Assembly: GCF_019931675.1 (NCBI RefSeq)
Contig: NZ_CP082922.1
Coordinates: forward strand, 186,001 to 250,000
Reading direction: 5' to 3'
Source of the DNA: Nocardioides rotundus
GTDB taxonomy: Bacteria > Actinomycetota > Actinomycetes > Propionibacteriales > Nocardioidaceae
DNA length: 64,000 nucleotides
In this document: positions 8,771 to 17,256 of the stretch, piece by piece
Numbering within the stretch: position 1 is the first letter of the stretch
Layout: each line of letters begins with the position of its first letter
Made by a program: the position numbers and the translations under genes
The notes under the pieces: generated by a model
Seen by the model: only the letters and a program-made list of their open reading frames with translations
Database searches by the model: none
What the model was told of the DNA's origin: nothing

Positions 8771-9684
8771 GCCGTATGCCCACGTGGGAGGAGTTCATGA
8801 TCCCGACGCTGCAGGTGATGGCAGACGGCACGGTCCGCACCCGACGCGACGTGCGCCCGTTGGTCGCTGATGCGCTGGCGCTGACCGACGACCAAAGGCA
8901 ACAAGCTCTGGCGTCAGGCGAGGCGGTCCACGAGAACAGGATGGGATGGGCACTGTCATTCCTCACCAACGTGGGCGCCTTGTCCCGACCATCGCGTGGT
9001 CACTACACGATCACCGAGGCGGGCCGGCAGCTGATCGAACTCTTCCCCGACGGTGCCCGGGTCACCGACCTCAAGGCACTGGCTGACGAGCCGACGTCCC
9101 CGATCAGGCCCTATGTGGCCACGGTGTCACGCACCCCTCAAACGCCGCAGACGACAGCCGACTCCGAGACTCTGACGCCGACCGAGCAGGTGCAGGTTGG
9201 TGTCCAGCGCATCTATGAAGAGGTCGCCGCCGAGCTCCTGATTCGTCTTCAGGGCAAGGAGTTTGGCTTCTTCGAGGACGCGGTCGTCCGCCTCCTGCTG
9301 AAGATGGGGTACGGCGGGTCGACGGGCCGTGGATCCGTGACCCAGCTCAGCCATGACGGCGGCATCGATGGGGTGATCGACCAGGACGTGCTCGGGCTCG
9401 CCCGGGTGTATGTCCAGGCCAAGCGGTATGCCGATGACAACGTCGTCCAGCGACCCGACGTCCAAGGTTTCGTCGGTGCCCTGAGTGGCAAGGCCGACAG
9501 TGGCGTCTTCATCACGACCAGCCGCTTCTCGGAGGGTGCCCGCGCCTACGCGGACGGTGTGCCGGCGCGGATCATCCTGGTCGACGGCAAGCGCCTGACC
9601 GACCTGATGATCCGCTTCGGGGTCGGAGTCCAAGTGCGCGAGACCTACCACATCGTCGAGATCGACGAGGACTTCTTCGCATGA
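8767..9684 (+). CDS. Mrr-like restriction endonuclease inside the type I operon
   Basis: This 305-residue protein has the two-domain Mrr layout. An N-terminal winged-helix Mrr_N region spans about residues 1-100 (PTWEEFMIPTLQVMADGTVRTR through HYTITEAGRQLI). The C-terminal Mrr_cat PD-(D/E)xK-type domain spans about 160-290, with GIDGVID near residue 199 and QAKRY near 218 supplying the usual acidic residue and QxK. Mrr enzymes normally act alone as type IV nucleases that cut methylated DNA. Here the gene overlaps both hsdM and hsdS by 4 bp, so it is co-translated with the methylase. It might give extra cleavage or act as a suicide/guard nuclease; that is inference. Confidence 0.88.
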   Translation: MSRMPTWEEFMIPTLQVMADGTVRTRRDVRPLVADALALTDDQRQQALASGEAVHENRMGWALSFLTNVGALSRPSRGHYTITEAGRQLIELFPDGARVTDLKALADEPTSPIRPYVATVSRTPQTPQTTADSETLTPTEQVQVGVQRIYEEVAAELLIRLQGKEFGFFEDAVVRLLLKMGYGGSTGRGSVTQLSHDGGIDGVIDQDVLGLARVYVQAKRYADDNVVQRPDVQGFVGALSGKADSGVFITTSRFSEGARAYADGVPARIILVDGKRLTDLMIRFGVGVQVRETYHIVEIDEDFFA

Positions 9685-10910
9685 GCCGCATTGACGAACT
9701 GGTCGAGCAGTTGTGTCCTGGGGGAGTGTCGCATCGACCTCTTGGTGAGATGGGCACCTTCACGAGGGGCAATGGGCTCCAGAAGAAGGACCTCCTCGGC
9801 TCAGGTGTGGGGGCGATCCATTACGGCCAGGTGTTCACGCACTACGGAACGTCCGCCACCGACACGAAGTCGTTCGTCTCCGCGGAGATGGCCAGCAAGC
9901 TCCGGCACGCAAGGAGCGGCGATCTCGTGATCGCGACGACGAGCGAGAACGACGAGGACGTGTGCAAGGCGGTGGCTTGGCTCGGGGACAGCGACATCGC
10001 AGTGAGTGGCGACGCCTGCATCTACTCCCACTCGCTGGAGCCGATGTACGCCGCGTACTACTTCCAGTCGAGCCATTTCCAAACGCAGAAGCGTCGCTAC
10101 ATCACCGGCACGAAGCTCAAGCGCGTCTCCGGGGCCGACCTGGCCCGAATTGTCGTTCCCGTACCGCCGATGGAGGTGCAGCGGGAGATCGTGGCGGTCC
10201 TTGACACCATGGAGCGGCTGGAAGCGGAGCTGGAAGCGGAGCTGGAAGCCCGGCGGCTGCAGTACGCCCACTATCGTGAGACATTGCTGCAGTTCGGCGA
10301 TGACGAGAGTGTCGTGTGGCGTCCACTCGGGCAGGTGGGTAGCTTCCAGCGAGGCATGCGCTTCACCAAGGCTGACGTCGTGGCAGACGGGCTCCCGTCG
10401 ATTCACTACGGAGAGATCTACACGGTCTACGGCGTCAGCACGGACCACGCCCGGTCACATGTCCGGCATGACCTCCAACCACAATTGCGATTCGCAGACC
10501 CAGCGACTGTCGTTTTCGCAGGGGTCGGGGAGACGGTTGAAGATGTCGGCAATGCTGTCGCTTGGCTGGGGAACGAGCCTGTTGCGATCCATGACGACAC
10601 CTTCGGTTTCACCAGTCCTCTCGATCCGACGTTCGTTGCATACTTCGCTCGGACCGCTGCCTTCCACGCCCAGAAAAACAGGCACGTCGTGCGGGGCAAG
10701 CTGAAGCGCCTGTCGAGCGACTCCTTGGCAAGAATCAACATCCCTGTGCCCTCCCTCAAAGAGCAGCGGCGCGTCACCCGGATCCTCGACTCCTTCGACT
10801 CTCTCGTCAACGACCTCAGCTCCGGACTCCCCGCCGAGATCGCAGCCAGGAGGAAGCAGTACGAGTACTACCGCGATCGGCTCCTGACCTTCAAGGAGCT
10901 CCCGGCATGA
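9681..10910 (+). CDS. hsdS: Type I restriction-modification specificity subunit
   Basis: This 409-residue HsdS sets the bipartite DNA target of the complex. There are two target-recognition domains, about 15-175 and 210-370. They are visibly homologous at their starts (LGEMGTFTRGNGLQKKDLL and LGQVGSFQRGMRFTKADVV) and share an IHYG motif. Each TRD is followed by a conserved helix; the central one contains MERLEAELEAELEARRLQYAHYRE and the C-terminal one ARRKQYEYYRDRLLTF. Similarity between the two halves suggests a near-palindromic or related pair of half-sites. The central helix holds a 12-bp tandem repeat. The gene overlaps hsdR by ATGA. Confidence 0.93.
   Translation: MSRIDELVEQLCPGGVSHRPLGEMGTFTRGNGLQKKDLLGSGVGAIHYGQVFTHYGTSATDTKSFVSAEMASKLRHARSGDLVIATTSENDEDVCKAVAWLGDSDIAVSGDACIYSHSLEPMYAAYYFQSSHFQTQKRRYITGTKLKRVSGADLARIVVPVPPMEVQREIVAVLDTMERLEAELEAELEARRLQYAHYRETLLQFGDDESVVWRPLGQVGSFQRGMRFTKADVVADGLPSIHYGEIYTVYGVSTDHARSHVRHDLQPQLRFADPATVVFAGVGETVEDVGNAVAWLGNEPVAIHDDTFGFTSPLDPTFVAYFARTAAFHAQKNRHVVRGKLKRLSSDSLARINIPVPSLKEQRRVTRILDSFDSLVNDLSSGLPAEIAARRKQYEYYRDRLLTFKELPA
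10221..10244 (+). repeat. Two perfect 12-bp tandem units in the hsdS central spacer
   Basis: The unit GAAGCGGAGCTG occurs at 10221-10232 and 10233-10244 and encodes EAEL twice. It lies in the helical spacer between the two TRDs. In EcoR124I-type enzymes, copy number of a 4-residue repeat at this place sets the length of the non-specific gap in the recognition site. Confidence 0.8.
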
Positions 10911-13900
10911 GTGAGCCAGCGAACTTCGAGCCGATCGTTGTCTCCGCGGAGTCCACGGTGGTCGCCGAGTTCGTGCCGGACTCGGCAAGCGCGACGTCGT
11001 ACCAGTCCGAGGCCGACCTGGAGCGGGAGCTGATCGGACTCCTGCGCGGACAGGCCTACGACTACCTCACGGTCACCTCCGAGGACACCCTCGTCGCCAA
11101 CCTCCGCACCCAGCTCGAGGCGATCAACGCGATCACGTTCACCGACGCCGAGTGGGAGCGCTTCTTCACCACCTCCATCGCGGGCGCCAACGACGGGATC
11201 GTGGAGAAGACCGTCCGCATCCAGACCGACCACGTCCAGGTCCTCAAACGCGACGACGGCACCATCAAGAACGTCCACCTGATCGACAAGACCAACATCC
11301 ACAACAACCGTCTGCAGGTGATCAACCAATACGAGGTCGGCGCCGGCGTCGGCGGTGGCAAGCACGCCAACCGCTACGACGTCACTATCCTGGTCAACGG
11401 GCTGCCGCTGGTGCACGTCGAGCTCAAGCGCCGCGGGGTGGACATCCGCGAGGCGTTCAACCAGATCGACCGCTATCAGCGAGACAGCTTCTGGGCCGGG
11501 TCGGGGCTCTTCGAATACGTCCAGCTGTTTGTGATCAGCAACGGCACGCTGACCAAGTACTACTCCAACACCACCCGCCGCGCACACCTCGACGAGCGCT
11601 CGGGCACGAGGCGGGCGAAGAGGACGTCGAACTCCTTCGAGTTCACCTCGTGGTGGGCCGACGCAACCAACAAGCCGATCCGCGACCTGGTCGGCTTCAC
11701 CAAGACGTTCTTCGCCAAGCACGCGCTGCTCAACATTCTGACGAAATACTGCGTGCTCACCGCCGACCGCCTGCTGCTGGTGATGCGGCCCTACCAGATC
11801 GTCGCCACCGAGCGGATCCTGCAGAAGATCAACGTCTCGACCAGCTACCACCGGCTCGGCACGCTGGAGGCCGGCGGATACGTCTGGCACACGACCGGCT
11901 CCGGCAAGACGCTGACCTCGTTCAAGTCCGCCCAACTCGCGTCCCGGGTCCCGGGCGTCGACAAGGTGCTCTTCGTCGTCGACCGCAAGGACCTCGACTA
12001 CCAGACCATGCGGGAATACGACCGCTTCGAGAAAGGCGCCGCCAACTCCAACACCTCGACCGCGGTGCTCAAACGCCAGCTCGAGGATCCGGGCGTCAGC
12101 ATCATCATCACCACGATCCAGAAGCTCGCGAACTTCATCAACACACACAAGGGCCACGCGATCTACGACGGCCACGTGGTGATCGTCTTCGACGAGTGCC
12201 ACCGCTCTCAGTTCGGCGACATGCACGCCGCGATCACCAAGGCCTTCAGGCGCTACCACCTGTTCGGCTTCACCGGGACCCCGATCTTCACGGTCAACGC
12301 CGCCCGCGCAGGGAACCCGCAGCTGCGGACGACCCCCCAGACGTTCGGCTGCTTCCTCCACGGCGACCCGAGATCGTGCCCTCCCGAGCAGCACCAGATG
12401 GCGATCCATACCTACACGATCGTCGACGCGATCAGCGACAAGAACGTGCTGCCCTTTCGCATCGACTACGTCAACACGATCAAGGCACCGGACGGCATCG
12501 ACGACAAGCAGGTCCCCGCGATCGACACCGAGCGGGCGCTGCTCGCGCCGGAGCGCGTCGCCCAGGTGACGTCCTACGTCTTGGAGCACTTCGACCAGAA
12601 GACCAGACGGGCGTCTGGATACGAGATGCCCGTGATCACCAACATCGCCGAGGTCGTCGGCGGTCGGAACAAGGTGCGCGAACTCAAACGAGCAGCCCGC
12701 GTGAAGGGATTCAACGCCCTCATGGCCACCGCGTCGATCGACGCGGCCAAGCGCTACTACCTAGAGTTCACCAAGCAGCAGGCCGAGCTCAACCCGGGGC
12801 GGCAGCTCCGCGTGGCCACGATCTTCTCCTACGCCGCCAACGAGGAGGTGGGCGGTGACTACCTTGACGAGGAGCACTTCGAGACCGATCGGCTGGACCA
12901 GGCGTCCCGCGACTTCCTCGAGCACGCCATCGGCGACTACAACGCGATGTTCGGCACCAGCTACGACACCAGCGCCGAGAAGTTCCAGAACTACTACAAG
13001 GACGTCTCGCTGCGACTGAAGAATCGCGAGTTGGACCTGCTGATCGTGGTCAACATGTTCCTCACCGGCTTCGACGCCACGACGCTCAACACGCTCTTCG
13101 TCGACAAGCGGCTGGTCAACCACGGCCTCCTGCAGGCCTACTCACGCACCAACCGGATCCTCAACGCGGTCAAGACCTACGGCAACATCGTCTCCTTCCG
13201 CGACCTCGAGCAGGAGACCAACGACGCGATCGCGCTCTTCGGCAACAAGGAGGCGCGAGGCATCGTCCTGCTCAAGCCCTATGCCGACTACCACACCGAG
13301 TACGCCGATCGGGTGACCCAGTTGCTCGACCAGTTCCCGCTGGGCGAAGACATCGTCGGTGAGGCCGCACAGAAGTCGTTCATCGCCCTCTACGGCACCA
13401 TTCTGCGGCTGGCCAACATCCTCACCTCGTTCGACGAGTTCACCGGTCAGGAGATCCTCACCAACCGGCAGAGCCAGGACTACCGCAGCATCTACCTCAA
13501 CCTTTACCGCGATTTCCGACAGCAGGCCGATGCCGACAAGGAGTCGATCGTCGACGACGTCGTCTTCGAGATCGAGCTGATCAAACAGGTCGAGGTCAAC
13601 GTCGACTTCATCCTCATGCTCGTGCAGCAGTGGCGCGAGGCCCGCGGCGACGGCTCGGACCGGGAGATGGAGGCGGTGCTCACGATCGAACGCGCCGTCG
13701 ACTCCAGCCTCACCCTGCGCAACAAGCGGGACCTGATCATGGACTTCGTCGACCGGGTCTCGGCCTCGGGCGACCTCGACGAGGAGTGGCGCACCTTCGT
13801 CGAGGAGCGGCGGACCGAGGAACTCGACGCGATCATCGCCGAGGAGGACCTCAAACCGGAGCCGACCAGGGACTTCGTCGACCAGGCGCTGCGCGACGGC

Positions 13901-14062
13901 GCCATCCCCACTGGCGGGACCGCGATCATCCGGATCCTGCCGCCGGTCTCACGCTTCGGTGCGGCCGACGGCCATGGGCACAAGAAGAGCCGCGTGCTGG
14001 GCCGACTCCAGGAGTTCTTCGACCGATTCTTCGACCTCGGTGCCGTCCCAAAGGCCGATTGA
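10907..14062 (+). CDS. hsdR: Type I restriction endonuclease subunit R
   Basis: This 1051-residue HsdR is the ATP-driven translocase/nuclease of the complex. An N-terminal PD-(D/E)xK nuclease has the core RYDVTILVNGLPLVHVELKRRG near residue 170 and a following QxxxY-type motif NQIDRY. Then comes a superfamily 2 helicase with Walker A TTGSGKT near residue 330, the DEAD-box-like FDECHRSQ, FTGTP, and the arginine-finger region AYSRTNR. A C-terminal helical region contacts the methylase. It starts by ATGA overlap with hsdS. It is the last gene of the operon and its stop is only 8 nt from the stop of the convergent esterase gene. Confidence 0.95.
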   Translation: MSEPANFEPIVVSAESTVVAEFVPDSASATSYQSEADLERELIGLLRGQAYDYLTVTSEDTLVANLRTQLEAINAITFTDAEWERFFTTSIAGANDGIVEKTVRIQTDHVQVLKRDDGTIKNVHLIDKTNIHNNRLQVINQYEVGAGVGGGKHANRYDVTILVNGLPLVHVELKRRGVDIREAFNQIDRYQRDSFWAGSGLFEYVQLFVISNGTLTKYYSNTTRRAHLDERSGTRRAKRTSNSFEFTSWWADATNKPIRDLVGFTKTFFAKHALLNILTKYCVLTADRLLLVMRPYQIVATERILQKINVSTSYHRLGTLEAGGYVWHTTGSGKTLTSFKSAQLASRVPGVDKVLFVVDRKDLDYQTMREYDRFEKGAANSNTSTAVLKRQLEDPGVSIIITTIQKLANFINTHKGHAIYDGHVVIVFDECHRSQFGDMHAAITKAFRRYHLFGFTGTPIFTVNAARAGNPQLRTTPQTFGCFLHGDPRSCPPEQHQMAIHTYTIVDAISDKNVLPFRIDYVNTIKAPDGIDDKQVPAIDTERALLAPERVAQVTSYVLEHFDQKTRRASGYEMPVITNIAEVVGGRNKVRELKRAARVKGFNALMATASIDAAKRYYLEFTKQQAELNPGRQLRVATIFSYAANEEVGGDYLDEEHFETDRLDQASRDFLEHAIGDYNAMFGTSYDTSAEKFQNYYKDVSLRLKNRELDLLIVVNMFLTGFDATTLNTLFVDKRLVNHGLLQAYSRTNRILNAVKTYGNIVSFRDLEQETNDAIALFGNKEARGIVLLKPYADYHTEYADRVTQLLDQFPLGEDIVGEAAQKSFIALYGTILRLANILTSFDEFTGQEILTNRQSQDYRSIYLNLYRDFRQQADADKESIVDDVVFEIELIKQVEVNVDFILMLVQQWREARGDGSDREMEAVLTIERAVDSSLTLRNKRDLIMDFVDRVSASGDLDEEWRTFVEERRTEELDAIIAEEDLKPEPTRDFVDQALRDGAIPTGGTAIIRILPPVSRFGAADGHGHKKSRVLGRLQEFFDRFFDLGAVPKAD

Positions 14063-14070
14063 GCTCCCCC

Positions 14071-15090
14071 TCAGCGGGCCAGGCGCTCGGCGAGCCAGGC
14101 CAGGGAGAGCGGGTAGCGGAAGTCGATCCCGGCGTGCGTGCCGTCGAAGAGCTCGAAGTGCAGCCGGTCCTCCGGCAGCCCCGCCTCGAGCACCCGGTCG
14201 CGGAACACCTGCGCGCCGAGATCGAGGAAGAAGTCGTCGGAGCGGCCGGCGTCGATCCACACCGCCACCAGGTCGGGTACGACGTCCGCACGCTCGCGCA
14301 CCAGCCGGACCGGGTCGTTGGCCAGCCACCGCTCCCACTGCTCGGCCACCGGCTCGCCGGTCACCGGGTCGAAGGGCAGCTGCGGCGTGCCGTCCGGCGC
14401 GGGCGAGTAGCACGCCGAGCAGCCGAAGAGCTCCAGCAGCACCGAGTCCGCCGGCTTGGTGAAAGGCTGCCGCGCGGTGAAGTCGGCCCACCACGCGAAC
14501 ACGTCGCCGTCGAAGTCGCGCAACGCCCGCGCCGCCTCGCCGAACTCGCGCAGGTAGCACAGCTCGTAGAGGGCGTCGCCGGCATGCGTGGCCAGCGCGC
14601 CGAAGACGTCGGGCCGACGCAGCGGCACCGTCATGGCGCCGTACCCTCCCGACGACTTGCCCTGGATGCCGCGCGACTCCCGCGCGGCCAGGGTCCGGTA
14701 GCGCTCGTCCACGAACGGCACCACCTCCTCGCACAGGTAGGTGAGGTAGTCGCCGGTGCCGACCGAGTCGACGTACTGCGAACCGCCGTAGGAGGTCCAC
14801 GCGTCGACGTAGACCACGATCACCGGCGGGCCCTCGGCCAGCACCCGGTCGGCGGTCTCGAGGTAGGTCGGCTTGAACGGCATCGTGTTCGCCCACATCG
14901 TCACGCTGCCGGTGTAGCCCTGGATGACGTAGACGACGGGCAGCCGCTCTGTGCCCTCGTCGTAGCCGGGCGGGACGTGCACCCACAGCGGTCGCTCGTG
15001 CGGGTCGCCCAGCGGGTTGTCGCGCAGCGCCTCGGAGACGATCGTGTGCTGGTCGATGCGGCCGGTGAGCGGGAGGGTCGAGGGGTCCAT
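14071..15090 (-). CDS. Putative esterase (enterochelin esterase/esterase D-like alpha/beta hydrolase)
   Basis: This 339-residue alpha/beta-hydrolase is of the putative-esterase family (esterase D / Fes-like). It has the early strand LPVVYVIQGYTG, an oxyanion region, and the nucleophile elbow GKSSGGYGAM, where the serine is flanked by glycines. Near the C-terminus ELFDGTHAGIDFRYP supplies the likely catalytic histidine. No signal peptide is evident, so it is probably cytosolic. The substrate is unknown. The ATG at 15090 was chosen because the upstream extension lacks family similarity. It is divergent from the DUF3311/SSS pair and converges on hsdR. Confidence 0.8.
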   Translation of the reverse strand: MDPSTLPLTGRIDQHTIVSEALRDNPLGDPHERPLWVHVPPGYDEGTERLPVVYVIQGYTGSVTMWANTMPFKPTYLETADRVLAEGPPVIVVYVDAWTSYGGSQYVDSVGTGDYLTYLCEEVVPFVDERYRTLAARESRGIQGKSSGGYGAMTVPLRRPDVFGALATHAGDALYELCYLREFGEAARALRDFDGDVFAWWADFTARQPFTKPADSVLLELFGCSACYSPAPDGTPQLPFDPVTGEPVAEQWERWLANDPVRLVRERADVVPDLVAVWIDAGRSDDFFLDLGAQVFRDRVLEAGLPEDRLHFELFDGTHAGIDFRYPLSLAWLAERLAR

Positions 15091-15186
15091 GCGCCGATGC
15101 TGCCAGGAGCCGGAGGGTCTCGACAGGCTCGCCCGCCGGTCGGTAGTTTCCGCAGGTTGTCATCGAGGGCCACCGGGAGGCGCATC

Positions 15187-15453
15187 ATGAGGGAGCAGGA
15201 TCGACCGCTGGAGGGCGACGCCGTGCCTCCCACCAACAAGGGGATGCTCGCCGCGGCCGGCGTCTTGCTGATGATCCCGGTCATCGCGCTGATGGCGGTC
15301 TTCACCTATGCCCGGGACACCCCCGAGCTGTTCGGCTGGCCGTTCTTCTTCTGGTACCAGATGCTCTGGATCATCATCACGCCCGTGATGACCTACTGCG
15401 CCTACGTGCTGGTGCTCAAGGCCCGCGGGCAGTCGCCGAAGGACGTGCAGTGA
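15187..15453 (+). CDS. DUF3311 small membrane protein, symporter partner
   Basis: This 88-residue protein has two predicted membrane helices (MLAAAGVLLMIPVIALMAVF and a second helix including FFFWYQMLWIIITPVMTYCAY). It matches the DUF3311 small proteins that precede SSS-family monocarboxylate symporters. The start ATG 15187 has CGGGAGG 7 nt upstream. The stop overlaps the symporter ATG (TGATG), so the two are translationally coupled. A role as a small accessory subunit of the transporter is inferred from this constant pairing; a second such pair lies at 42304-43982. Confidence 0.8.
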   Translation: MREQDRPLEGDAVPPTNKGMLAAAGVLLMIPVIALMAVFTYARDTPELFGWPFFFWYQMLWIIITPVMTYCAYVLVLKARGQSPKDVQ

Positions 15454-17138
15454 TGACCGCCCTGGCCGCCGGGACCGGCGGGATCAACTGGACCGCGCTG
15501 ATCGTGCTGGTCGTGCTCTTCTCCCTCGTCACGGTCGCCGGCTTCATGGCCGGCCGCTTCCAGCGCGGCGACACGCTGGACTCCCTGGACGAGTGGGGCC
15601 TGGGCGGGCGGAGGTTCGGCACCTGGGTGACCTGGTTCCTGCTCGGCGGCGACCTCTACACCGCCTACACCTTCGTCGCGGTCCCGGCGGCGATGTTCGC
15701 GGCGGGCTCGGTGGCCGGCTTCTTCGCCATCCCCTACACGATCATCGCCTACCCGATCATCTTCGTCTTCATGGCGCGACTGTGGTCGGTCAGCCACCGG
15801 CACGGCTACGTCACCACCGCGGACTTCGTCCGGGGGAGGTACGACGCGCGCTCACTGTCGCTGGCCGTCGCGGTCACCGGCTTCCTGGCCACGATGCCCT
15901 ACATCGCCCTGCAGCTGGTCGGCATCCAGGCCGTCCTCGAGGTCGCCGGGGTCGGCGGCGGCGACAACTGGCTGGCCAAGGACGCCCCGCTCTTCGTGGC
16001 CTTCGCCCTGCTGGCGGCCTACACCTACTCCTCCGGGCTGCGGGCCCCGGCGGTCATCGCGTTCGTCAAGGACGCGCTGGTCTATCTCGTCATCATCGTC
16101 GCGGTCATCTACCTCCCGGCCAAAGTCGGCGGCTGGGACACCATCTTCGGTGCCGCCGCCGACAAGATGGGGACGACCAACCCGGCGACCGGCGCCCCCA
16201 CCGGCGCCTTCATCCCGCCGGGCTCGAGCGACGCGGGGCCGGGGCTCTACTGGGCGTTCGCCACGTTGGCGCTCGGCTCGGCGATGGCGCTGTTCATGTA
16301 CCCCCACGCCGTCACCGCCGTGCTCTCCTCGAAGTCGCGGAACACGATCCGGCGCAATGCGGCCATCCTGCCGGCGTACTCCTTCGTCCTGGCCCTGCTC
16401 GCCCTGCTCGGCTGGGTGGCGATCGCCGCCGGGACGCAGCCGATCGGCCTCGACGGCGAGCCGAACCCGCAGCTGGTGGTGCCGCAGCTGTTCGAGGACA
16501 TGTTCCCCGCGTGGTTCGCCGGGGTCGCCTTCGCAGCGGTCGCCATCGGTGCGCTCGTGCCCGCGGCGATCATGTCGATCGCGGCCGCGAACACGTTCAC
16601 CCGCAACATCTACAAGGAGTGGCTCAAGCCGAACGCGACCGCGAAGCAGGAGGCGCAGGTCTCCAAGCTGGTCTCGCTGGTGGTGAAGGCGTTCGCCCTG
16701 GTGTTCGTGCTGACCCTGGACAAGCAGAACGCGATCAACTTCCAGCTGCTCGGCGGGATCTGGATGCTGCAGACCTTCCCCGCGATCGTGTTCAGCCTCT
16801 ACACCCGGTGGTTCCACCGGTGGGCGCTGCTCGCCGGCTGGGCGGTCGGCATGGTCTACGGCACGCTCACCGCCTACAACGTCGTCAACCCGGTGACCGG
16901 CGGGCACTTCGGCAGCTCGCTGGCGATGGTCCCGGGGCTGGAGCAGATGGGCTACATCGCCCTCACCGCGTTCGTGCTCAACCTCGTGGTGGCCGCGGTG
17001 CTCAGCGTCGTCCTCAACGCGGCGAAGGTCTCCAACGGCACCGACGAGACGGTGCGCAGCGACTACCACGCCGACGCGGGCGACCCCCGGGTGCAGCCGC
17101 TGCCCACGCCGCCGCACGAGGAGTCGCCCAACCCGTGA
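15453..17138 (+). CDS. SSS-family sodium:monocarboxylate symporter (MctP/ActP-like)
   Basis: This 561-residue protein has about 13 hydrophobic segments and belongs to the sodium:solute symporter family. LGGRRFGTWVTWFLLGGDLYTAYTF near the start and the TTADFVRGRYDARSL loop are typical of the monocarboxylate (acetate, lactate, pyruvate) branch. It would carry a short-chain carboxylate into the cell with sodium or protons. GTG 15450 is an alternative start; GAAGGA at 15438-15443 serves either. It is co-translated with the DUF3311 gene. The hydrophilic tail after residue ~530 is unremarkable. Confidence 0.88.
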   Translation: MTALAAGTGGINWTALIVLVVLFSLVTVAGFMAGRFQRGDTLDSLDEWGLGGRRFGTWVTWFLLGGDLYTAYTFVAVPAAMFAAGSVAGFFAIPYTIIAYPIIFVFMARLWSVSHRHGYVTTADFVRGRYDARSLSLAVAVTGFLATMPYIALQLVGIQAVLEVAGVGGGDNWLAKDAPLFVAFALLAAYTYSSGLRAPAVIAFVKDALVYLVIIVAVIYLPAKVGGWDTIFGAAADKMGTTNPATGAPTGAFIPPGSSDAGPGLYWAFATLALGSAMALFMYPHAVTAVLSSKSRNTIRRNAAILPAYSFVLALLALLGWVAIAAGTQPIGLDGEPNPQLVVPQLFEDMFPAWFAGVAFAAVAIGALVPAAIMSIAAANTFTRNIYKEWLKPNATAKQEAQVSKLVSLVVKAFALVFVLTLDKQNAINFQLLGGIWMLQTFPAIVFSLYTRWFHRWALLAGWAVGMVYGTLTAYNVVNPVTGGHFGSSLAMVPGLEQMGYIALTAFVLNLVVAAVLSVVLNAAKVSNGTDETVRSDYHADAGDPRVQPLPTPPHEESPNP

Positions 17139-17154
17139 GCCACACGCGCGGCTA

Positions 17155-17204
17155 ATTGCGCAGAACGCGCAATAAAGCACGCAGAAATGCTTGCATCGTG
17201 CAAG
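17155..17204 (+). promoter_or_regulatory. Two inverted repeats upstream of the C4 sugar-acid operon (candidate DeoR operators)
   Basis: ATTGCGC-AGAAC-GCGCAAT (17155-17173) is a perfect 7-bp inverted repeat with a 5-nt spacer. CTTGCA-TCG-TGCAAG (17190-17204) is a perfect 6-bp repeat with a 3-nt spacer. They are 53-102 nt upstream of the permease ATG, where a promoter is expected; TTGCAT (17192-17197) and CAGGGT (17215-17220) are 17 bp apart. The DeoR protein encoded at the end of the operon is the obvious candidate ligand. Confidence 0.5.
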
Positions 17205-17256
17205 TCGGCTGTGTCAGGGTGACGCTCACCTGCTCATCCGAAAGGGGCGTACGCCC

